A stretch of 21,694 bases of DNA from Nitrospirota bacterium (GTDB lineage: Bacteria; Nitrospirota; Thermodesulfovibrionia; Thermodesulfovibrionales; Magnetobacteriaceae): contig JADFXO010000013.1 in assembly GCA_015233485.1 (NCBI GenBank), positions 3,593 through 25,286 on the forward strand, given 5' to 3'. How positions within the stretch are numbered: position 1 is the stretch's first letter; each line of letters begins with the position of its first letter. Under the pieces are notes generated by a model. That model ran no database searches. It had not been told where the DNA came from and saw only the letters and a list, made by a program, of their open reading frames with translations. A program made the translations under genes and the position numbers. Below, one piece after another: positions 8,178-14,182 of the stretch.

Positions 8178-9053
8178 TTATCTTGAGCTGTGCAGGGCGT
8201 TGGCGATGACATTGGCATAGGCGGTCAGGATATTCTCCTCCGCTGCGTCATACTTGTGGCCTTCTCTCACAAAGATATTCAGTACACCGAGGAGATTGCC
8301 CTCGGCGAGAATCGGTACGCAGTAGTGTCCATGCGGCAGCCCGTCTTGCTGGAGCATATGGCGTTTGTCTATGTTATCAGAGAAAACTACCTCGCGGCTG
8401 GATGCCGCAAGCCCGCACAGGCACTGCCCAACCGCTACTGTGGGACATTCGGAGCTGTTCAGCGCCGTTTTTAATACAAGCGTATCCGGATCATTTTCTA
8501 TGAGGAATATGCTGCCGCGTGTTTGTAAAAACATGCGGGGAATCGACACTATCATTTCAAGGGCTTGGTGTAATTTCTTCTCTAACGTTATAGGCTTTAA
8601 GAACAGACTGAGCATCTGATTCATTATCTTCAGCTTCATCTCCATTCTGTGTTTATACAGGGCCATGCTGATAGTAATAATTAAATCCCTCTGCGTAAAG
8701 GGTTTGACGATGTAGCCGTGCGGTTCGGTTACCTTCGCACGATGGAGGGTTATTAAGTCTGTGTGGGCGGTAAGGTATATTATGGGGACATTCTGGTGTT
8801 TTTCGATCTCCATGGAGGCCTCTATGCCGTCCATTTTTCCGTCTAACGTGATGTCCATGAGGATCATGTCAGGCGTCAGTTCCGCCGCCTTTTGCATCGC
8901 CTCCTCGCCGCTTGAGGCGATGCCGGCAACCCCGTGTCCCAGTTTTTTCAGCTTTGCCTCTATGTCGCGTGCGGTGATTATCTCGTCCTCAACCACGAGT
9001 ATGTTTATCCCCGATGTTATTGCCCCTTCAAGCATATTAGTTGTCTGTTCCAC
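8178..9053 (-). CDS. Response regulator with REC and GAF domains
   Basis: This 291-residue protein probably receives phosphate from the histidine kinase encoded just upstream. The receiver (~17-125) has the full acidic pocket E22/D23, phospho-acceptor D67 in LILMDITL-type context (MILMDITL here), T95 in YLTAH, and K117 in VKPF. A GAF-type domain (~135-290) follows, with the typical ending of a buried sheet and a final helix (LLGVLNIF, then AYANVIANAL). There is no DNA-binding or enzymatic output domain, so the output may be ligand-gated protein contact. The GTG start at 9053 is chosen because AGGGGGG lies six bases before it. The stop of the upstream kinase gene is only 11 bases away and overlaps this ribosome-binding site, which implies translational coupling. 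The receiver is clearly paralogous to that of the GGDEF protein at 12870-14177. Confidence 0.9.
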   Translation of the reverse strand: MEQTTNMLEGAITSGINILVVEDEIITARDIEAKLKKLGHGVAGIASSGEEAMQKAAELTPDMILMDITLDGKMDGIEASMEIEKHQNVPIIYLTAHTDLITLHRAKVTEPHGYIVKPFTQRDLIITISMALYKHRMEMKLKIMNQMLSLFLKPITLEKKLHQALEMIVSIPRMFLQTRGSIFLIENDPDTLVLKTALNSSECPTVAVGQCLCGLAASSREVVFSDNIDKRHMLQQDGLPHGHYCVPILAEGNLLGVLNIFVREGHKYDAAEENILTAYANVIANALHSSR

Positions 9054-9059
9054 AACGTA

Positions 9060-9066
9060 CCCCCCT
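9060..9066 (-). promoter_or_regulatory. Ribosome-binding site deciding the GTG start of the REC-GAF gene
   Basis: On the minus strand AGGGGGG is followed by six bases and GTG 9053. It overlaps the TAG stop of the histidine kinase gene (9065-9067). The next in-frame ATG (codon 7) lacks a comparable site. Confidence 0.6.
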
Positions 9067-10984
9067 ATGGTTTCTGAGCATAAAATTCCATGTGGTATTT
9101 TGTCCCATTATTGGTATCAATGTCAATAGTACCCTTCAATTTCCTTGTAATTAAATCATTTACCAGTTGAAGGCCAAGAGATTTGGTCGTCTTAAAATTT
9201 ATGCCCGCGGGGCAGCCAACACCGTTGTCACCTACGCTGAAGGCGTATTTACCGTCTTGCTGCCGGGCAAAACTTACTCTGATTACGCCGTCATGGAGGT
9301 CATGGAAGGCATATTTTATTGAATTGGTAACCAGCTCGTTGAGAATCAGGCCGCAGGGGATGGCTATGTCTATGTCTATATCAAGGTCAGGGTCTATGTC
9401 AACCTTTAAGGCCACGCCGTTTATGCAATGCTCATAGGTAGAGTATAGCTCGGCCATGAGGTCTTGTATGTACTCGGAGAAGTTCAGCTTCGACATGTTG
9501 GTTGATTTATAGAGTTTATCATGAATAAGGGCCATTGCCCTGATTCGGGTTTGCGTGTCTTTGAAGATGTTTAGCAGGTTTATATCGGTAATGACATTCG
9601 CTTGAAGGCTGATGAGGCTGGAGATAATCTGGAGATTGTTTTTTACTCTGTGGTGTACCTCCTTAAGGAGCATGTTGAGGTCTTTAACGGTTGTCCCCAT
9701 GCGGTCTTCTATCAAATTGAGTCTGGAGATTTCAATTTGCAGGCGTTCGTTTTTATCTGCCAGTTCTCTGGTTTGCCTTACCGTGTCGTCTTCGGAGAAA
9801 CCAGCCGCGTTTCTTTTTTTCATACATTCCGACACATCCTCGCAGGTGATAAAAACGGCTGAGATGTTCCCGCTGCTGTTTAAGATAGTATCGCATTTCA
9901 GGCGGGCGTAGAGCACATCATCGGCGCTGAATTTTATAGTGAGGTCGGTTGCATATTTCCCCAGTCTGACAATATTTTCTGATACGTACAAATCTGACAA
10001 TATAGGAAATATATCTCTGGCATGTTTGCCGGTAATCGGGTTATCGCTTAGGCGCAGAAGCCTGTTTATGCATGAATTGGAGTAGATAATCGTACCTTCC
10101 GGGTCGCCAATGGCAATGCCGATGTCCATGTTGTCGATTGAGCGTTTCAGCATAGTCAGCTCTTGCCGTGAGTGCAGGTCGGAGGCATTTCTGAAGGCGA
10201 TAACCGCCAAAACTGTCCCTCTGATTTCTAACGGCGCCATCTTAATCTTGCAGAATATCTCCTTTTGTTGTTTATCAATGGCCAGGATGTAGATATTTCT
10301 GTTGCTCAGGTAGTCGATGTTTTTGGTTATATGGCCGATGTATTTTGAGAGTGTGTGGTGGTATTTTTCTGCTATAATAGACGTCAGCAGGCTATGTCCT
10401 ATCACTTCGGCGGTCTTAAACAGGAATATCTTTTCGGCCTCCTTGTTCCAGAACAAGATGTTAAAATCTCTATCTACTATTACGAAGGCGTCTGTCATGG
10501 AGTTTGCCATGACGGCAAACATGTTCTCTTGTTCATTAATCAGGCGGCTTTGGCGAATGAAATAATTAAGAAAACCTTTTTGTTCAGAGCGATTAAGCGG
10601 CTTCCATAAAAACATACTTATTCCGGCGTCAAGATATTGCTCAATATCAATACTGCCAGGGCTGGAGACCGCGGCAATTGAAATGTTATCGATTTCGGAA
10701 ATCTCCAGTTCTTCAAGAAACGAAGGACTAATCAATTCAGTATCGACAACAATTGTGTGCGGCTTAATCTTGCGGTATATGTCTAAACCTGCTCCGGCAT
10801 TATCAGCGGAGAGAATTTTACATCCGGTATTTGCCAGGGCTTTACAAATGAACCCGACAACTTCTTCGCTGGCGCTTACAACAAGCAACACATCTTTCAT
10901 AGAGGCCGCCGATGGATTATTGTGATCGGTAAAAGACTCTAAAAGATGGCATATTATGTTTGAATCATCGCCCTTTGTAGGCAT
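9065..10984 (-). CDS. Hybrid-type histidine kinase: receiver-like, PAS, PAS, HisKA_2, HATPase
   Basis: This 639-residue kinase appears cytoplasmic, with no transmembrane helix. Residues ~31-145 form a receiver-like domain that keeps D81 (VVDTEL) and K128 (WKP) but has S37-A38-S39 where the paired acidic residues should be, so Mg-dependent phosphorylation is doubtful. Two PAS domains follow (~153-270 and ~275-390), then a coiled coil (~405-440). The HisKA_2 dimerisation helix carries EVHHRVKNNLQ (442-452), with the phospho-accepting His at 444 or 445. The HATPase domain has N-box Asn549/Asn554 (LNELVTNSIKYAF) and G1 DNGVG (586-590). ATG 10984 has AGGAGG ten bases upstream and an extended -10 promoter behind it. 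It is first in an operon with the REC-GAF regulator. The PAS ligand cannot be told from sequence. Confidence 0.92.
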   Translation of the reverse strand: MPTKGDDSNIICHLLESFTDHNNPSAASMKDVLLVVSASEEVVGFICKALANTGCKILSADNAGAGLDIYRKIKPHTIVVDTELISPSFLEELEISEIDNISIAAVSSPGSIDIEQYLDAGISMFLWKPLNRSEQKGFLNYFIRQSRLINEQENMFAVMANSMTDAFVIVDRDFNILFWNKEAEKIFLFKTAEVIGHSLLTSIIAEKYHHTLSKYIGHITKNIDYLSNRNIYILAIDKQQKEIFCKIKMAPLEIRGTVLAVIAFRNASDLHSRQELTMLKRSIDNMDIGIAIGDPEGTIIYSNSCINRLLRLSDNPITGKHARDIFPILSDLYVSENIVRLGKYATDLTIKFSADDVLYARLKCDTILNSSGNISAVFITCEDVSECMKKRNAAGFSEDDTVRQTRELADKNERLQIEISRLNLIEDRMGTTVKDLNMLLKEVHHRVKNNLQIISSLISLQANVITDINLLNIFKDTQTRIRAMALIHDKLYKSTNMSKLNFSEYIQDLMAELYSTYEHCINGVALKVDIDPDLDIDIDIAIPCGLILNELVTNSIKYAFHDLHDGVIRVSFARQQDGKYAFSVGDNGVGCPAGINFKTTKSLGLQLVNDLITRKLKGTIDIDTNNGTKYHMEFYAQKP

Positions 10985-11016
10985 TTTCTGAACTCCTCCT
11001 CTTATTCATGGAATGC

Positions 11017-11025
11017 ATTATACCA
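11017..11025 (-). promoter_or_regulatory. Extended -10 promoter for the HK / REC-GAF operon
   Basis: Read on the minus strand, TGGTATAAT matches the TGnTATAAT extended -10 consensus exactly. The predicted transcript start near 11009 gives a leader of about 24 bases carrying the AGGAGG site of the kinase gene. No good -35 box is seen, which is acceptable for extended -10 promoters. Confidence 0.5.
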
Positions 11026-11094
11026 TTTATTGGCGTGATGATGTATGGCGGACAAGGAATAGTGAATTTACCTTTAGTCCGTCTTAATACTTAG

Positions 11095-11174
11095 TCCGTC
11101 ATTCCGGCTTGTCCGGAATCGTATTTGGCTTGAGGATGAGTAGAGACAGATTCCGGACAAGCCGGAATGACGGA
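11095..11174. repeat. Paired palindromic (REP/BIME-like) repeat, copy 1
   Basis: Two perfect 26-bp inverted arms (11095-11120 and 11149-11174) flank a 28-bp centre. Each arm also folds on itself: ATTCCGG-CTTGT-CCGGAAT on the left and ATTCCGG-ACAAG-CCGGAAT on the right. The GTC box flanking the palindrome lies on the outer side of both arms, opposite to copies 2 and 3. A direct repeat TTAGTCCGTC (11074-11083 and 11091-11100) abuts the left arm. The element sits between the HK operon promoter and the polyvalent-protein remnant. Confidence 0.85.
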
Positions 11175-11225
11175 AAGGGACAAGACAGACTGATTGCATA
11201 GGCAATTTCTGCTTTATTTTTCTCG

Positions 11226-12009
11226 TCATAAAGAAGCAGGGGGAAGCTGTAGCACCAGAATCTAAAGAAATACTATATTCAAAACCAGACATGAAGGTAA
11301 CGAGGCTTGATGATAGGATGTTTGGCGATAAGATATGGGCTGCGAAGGAAGGCGCAAGAGAATGGACAAAAAAGAACATTGAGGGGAAATCTTTTACTAA
11401 TAAAGATACAGGCTGGGATGTTGCAATTACAGGCAAAGGGATACGAAAAGTATTAAGTGGCAATAAAGAAGACGCACTTAATCACATTGAAGCAGTTAGG
11501 GCAATCCCTGAATTGTTGGAGAATGCTGTCTTAACAGAAACGCATCCAGACAAAAACAATGACCCTAACATAAAAAACATCCATAGACTTTATGCCTCAA
11601 TAGAAATTAACGACAAGCTATATGGAGTAAAATTAACGTAACTGTTCACCCACCCTAACCCCTTGATTATTAAGGATAATTTCTTTATGCCAAAATATAC
11701 CCTAAAAAGAGAAAGTCTTTAAAATCAGGTAGTTACGCCAAATGACACCGTCGCCAATCCAATCTCTACTGGTAAATTATCATTATAAATCAAGGACTTT
11801 ACTGGGTGAACGGTTACAAATTAACAGTAAAAGAAACTAATGATGGAAGGATGTTTTATGACCACAGCCTAACAGAAATAGAAAAGCCCGCTACCAGTTG
11901 AGATTTGCGCTCGGACGATACCACTTCTGGCAGCGCGCCACGAACGGGGCAGCAGGCTCATACCATTAGTGTAAAGGCTTTGCTTAAAGATGTCAAGTCC
12001 GAAAATGAA
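11226..12009 (+). pseudogene. C-terminal remnant of a phage/ICE polyvalent protein (LPD/BECR-like domain)
   Basis: The readable frame (ATG 11291 to TAA 11640, 116 residues) has no Shine-Dalgarno site, and the protein-like frame extends upstream through EAVAPESKEILYSKPD, a linker style typical of large polyvalent proteins of phages and integrative elements. The domain contains GKSFTNKDTGWDVAITGKG, AIPELLENAVLTETHPDK and KLYGVKLT, resembling the LPD3 or phage Barnase-EndoU-ColicinE5/D-RelE-like families. A 180-bp MITE splits the gene. Deleting it with one 8-bp target copy restores the frame exactly into VKETNDGRMFYDHSLTEIEKP. A TGA then interrupts at 11899-11901, and the same frame continues to a plausible tail, GQQAHTISVKALLKDVKSEN (ending near 12006). 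The 5' part is missing; the left breakpoint lies between 11175 and about 11226. The exact domain family is uncertain. Confidence 0.7.
11638..11817. mobile_element. IS66-like MITE (non-autonomous, 180 bp) with 8-bp target duplication
   Basis: The ends are GTAACTGTTCACCCA (11638-11652) and TGGGTGAACGGTTAC (11803-11817), inverted repeats of 15 bp with one mismatch. Both are bounded by the perfect direct repeat AAATTAAC (11630-11637 and 11818-11825). A subterminal inverted pair CCTTGATT / AATCAAGG lies at 11661-11668 and 11788-11795. No coding frame is present. IS66-family elements characteristically end in GTAA and generate 8-bp duplications, so mobilisation by an IS66-type transposase elsewhere in the genome is inferred. 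Removing the element and one duplication rejoins the interrupted reading frame. Confidence 0.85.
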
Positions 12010-12075
12010 GCTTGTTGCACCAGGGCAAACGCATTTGAAAAATTTCCTATGCCTTCAGTTTCAAAAGATGGTTTC

Positions 12076-12182
12076 CTGGATTCCTGCTTTCGCAGGAATG
12101 ACAGAAAAAGAAACAGGAATGACAGATTTAGGAGTACATGTGTTCTGCCTTGTCTGTCATTCCAGCGAAGGCTGGAATCCAG
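12076..12182. repeat. Paired palindromic (REP/BIME-like) repeat, copy 2
   Basis: Arms 12076-12104 and 12154-12182 are inverted 29-bp repeats with three differences. Each arm folds alone: ATTCCTGC-TTTC-GCAGGAAT and ATTCCAGC-GAAG-GCTGGAAT. The T-A to A-T change within the stem is compensated. The arms are oriented with GACA/TGTC inside and CTGG/CCAG outside. The right arm begins 15 bp past the stop codon of the CBS gene, so in that transcript it could act as a 3' hairpin. A 13-base box GGGCAAACGCATT lies upstream at 12023-12035 and recurs before copy 3. Confidence 0.85.
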
Positions 12183-12197
12183 TCCTTTGCCTGTTCC

Positions 12198-12812
12198 CTA
12201 AACGTTTATTTGAAACAGCGGGGATCTGAAAATATCGCCGCGGGTGATGATTCCGGATAGCTTCCCCTCTGCTGAGAGAGCCGGTATCCTGTTAATTTTC
12301 TTAGATACAAAAAGAGAAACAGCCTCATGTATCGGGGCGTTTTCACTAAGACACACCGCTGGAGTTGTCATTATGTCTTTAGCGGTAAGTTCCTTAATTT
12401 CCATGACGTCGCAGCCCTTGTTTTTTAAACAATGTGCAACTACCGACATGAACGTACGGGCACCGTCTACTCCCATACGCGAAAGAAAATCCTTTTCCGA
12501 TATGACCCCGACCGGGTGGCCCCTGTCGTCAACTACCGGCAAGCCCGAAATTGCTTTTTCAGAAAGCCTGTCGGCCACTTCTATAAGCGGCGTATCTACC
12601 GTAACAAAGACCACGCCGGTTGTCATAACCTCCTTGACTGCCACTGATTTTGTTACCCTGCTTATGGCATGTTTATACGCCGCGAGGTACACTTCTTTAA
12701 AATCGCCCGGCGTTATATCCAGATAGCCTTTGATGGCCTTCATTGCCTCAAAAACATCATCATCGTTTATTGATACGCAATAAGATATTTTATCGCTATT
12801 ACTGTCACGCAT
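12198..12812 (-). CDS. CBS-domain pair protein
   Basis: This 204-residue soluble protein has a tandem CBS pair: CBS1 at ~58-113 (VMTTGVVFVTVDTPLIEVA through GVISEKDFL) and CBS2 at ~144-197 (DIMTTPAVCLSENAPIHEA through GIITRGDIF). Such pairs normally bind adenosine nucleotides or related ligands and work as regulatory modules. The first ~55 residues are a small alpha/beta-looking segment that I do not recognise. ATG 12812 has GGAGG about five bases upstream. It lies 57 bp after the GGDEF gene and is the last gene of the HK–DGC–CBS operon, so a role in adjusting that signalling pathway is inferred. A paired palindrome follows the stop codon. Stand-alone CBS proteins rarely reveal their partner from sequence. 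Confidence 0.9.
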   Translation of the reverse strand: MRDSNSDKISYCVSINDDDVFEAMKAIKGYLDITPGDFKEVYLAAYKHAISRVTKSVAVKEVMTTGVVFVTVDTPLIEVADRLSEKAISGLPVVDDRGHPVGVISEKDFLSRMGVDGARTFMSVVAHCLKNKGCDVMEIKELTAKDIMTTPAVCLSENAPIHEAVSLFVSKKINRIPALSAEGKLSGIITRGDIFRSPLFQINV

Positions 12813-12869
12813 TTTAACCTCCGTATTTCTATCTTTATCATTTCTATGTTTATCTTGAACAGATGCCCA

Positions 12870-14177
12870 TTAACAGCATAAAATATGGAGCGACTTCGTT
12901 GCCTCAATAATATCGAGGAACAGTAATACCGCGCTGTTATTCAGCACTATCCCCTTTGACTCCATATTGCTTAATAGTTCATTCCAATCCTCTATTGTCC
13001 AAATACCGTTATTTGTCGCAACAAAATCAGCGGCCTCGCTACAGATGTGGGACAGGACTTCCTCTATGGTTGTAGTATGGGGCGGCGGTAAAAAGCAGAA
13101 TTTATTCAGCGTCTCAAGGATTGCGCCGACAGGTGGTTCAATCGTCTTTGAAATTAAAAACCCATGTTCTCTAAGACCTATTAATAACTCAAGCCACTCG
13201 CCGTGTCCCCAACCCTCCTTGTGTTTTAAGACGAATCTTAACGCGCCTAAGAGCACCTCCTTTACATCTCCAGTAACTTTTTTGTGGGTGTCACTAAATA
13301 ATTGATAATTATTTTTCCCGTTTTCCTTTGCGCGATACATGGCGACGTCTGCTTTTTTAAGCAGTGTTTCCGGGTCGTAACCGTCTGCCGGATAAAAACT
13401 TATCCCTATGCTGGCGCCTATGGCGCAATATGGGGTTTTGAAATGAAACGGCTTCCCTATTGATACGATTATCTTCATGGCAAGCGTCTCAGCGTCCCCG
13501 GCCTCGGAGAGATTTGTGAGAACAACCACGAATTCGTCACCGCCAAAACGAGCCACAGTGTCCGAGTCGCGTATCTGGTATTGTAATCTTTTGGCTACCT
13601 CTATTAACACCTCATCCCCCGATTCGTGCCCCATACGGTCATTTATACATTTAAAACCGTCAAGGTCTATCATTAGCAGGGCAACGTCCTTCTTGTTACG
13701 TTTTGCCTGTTTCAGAGATTGATCAAGGCGGTCAAAAAATAACGTGCGGTTGGGCAGCCCGGTCAGGTAATCGTAATGGGCCAGCTCTTTCAGCTTAGTG
13801 TCCATCTTATGTTTATACAAAGCTATTTCAATGCTCGACTTCAGGTCTTTGCTGTCAAAGGGTTTTATCACGTAACCAAAAGGCTCGGTTATCTTAGCCC
13901 GTTCCAATGTCGCCTCGTCCGAGTGGGCAGTGAGATAGACAATGGGGATATTAAAACGCATCCTGATTTCATTCGCGGTATCTATGCCGTCCATTTCCCC
14001 TTTGATGTGTATGTCCATAAGGATTAAGCAGGGTCGGTCCTCCTCTGCCTTTTCTATGGCCTCCGCCGCCGTTGACACTGCCGATGTGACGATATATCCG
14101 AGCTGCTCCAATGTCCCCTGTATATATGCGCTGCTTATCGCCTCGTCTTCAACTATCATAATTCGTGTTTTATCCAT
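12870..14177 (-). CDS. Response regulator diguanylate cyclase (REC–GGDEF) with duplicated helical tail
   Basis: This 435-residue protein should make c-di-GMP when phosphorylated by the adjacent kinase. The receiver (~1-125) has E10/D11, phospho-acceptor D55 (LILMDIHIKG), T83 and K105. The GGDEF domain (~130-300) has an intact active motif FGGDEF (211-216) and an upstream RxxD inhibitory site, RDSD (203-206), exactly five residues before GGDEF, so it is predicted active with product inhibition. Residues ~305-435 are an extra helical tail with two related units around EGWGHGEWLELLIGLREHGF and GIWTIEDWNELLSNMESKGI; I do not recognise this domain. ATG 14177 has AGGAG about ten bases upstream and begins six bases after the kinase stop codon, so the two are almost certainly translated from one message. 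Confidence 0.93.
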   Translation of the reverse strand: MDKTRIMIVEDEAISSAYIQGTLEQLGYIVTSAVSTAAEAIEKAEEDRPCLILMDIHIKGEMDGIDTANEIRMRFNIPIVYLTAHSDEATLERAKITEPFGYVIKPFDSKDLKSSIEIALYKHKMDTKLKELAHYDYLTGLPNRTLFFDRLDQSLKQAKRNKKDVALLMIDLDGFKCINDRMGHESGDEVLIEVAKRLQYQIRDSDTVARFGGDEFVVVLTNLSEAGDAETLAMKIIVSIGKPFHFKTPYCAIGASIGISFYPADGYDPETLLKKADVAMYRAKENGKNNYQLFSDTHKKVTGDVKEVLLGALRFVLKHKEGWGHGEWLELLIGLREHGFLISKTIEPPVGAILETLNKFCFLPPPHTTTIEEVLSHICSEAADFVATNNGIWTIEDWNELLSNMESKGIVLNNSAVLLFLDIIEATKSLHILCC

Positions 14178-14182
14178 AGGTA

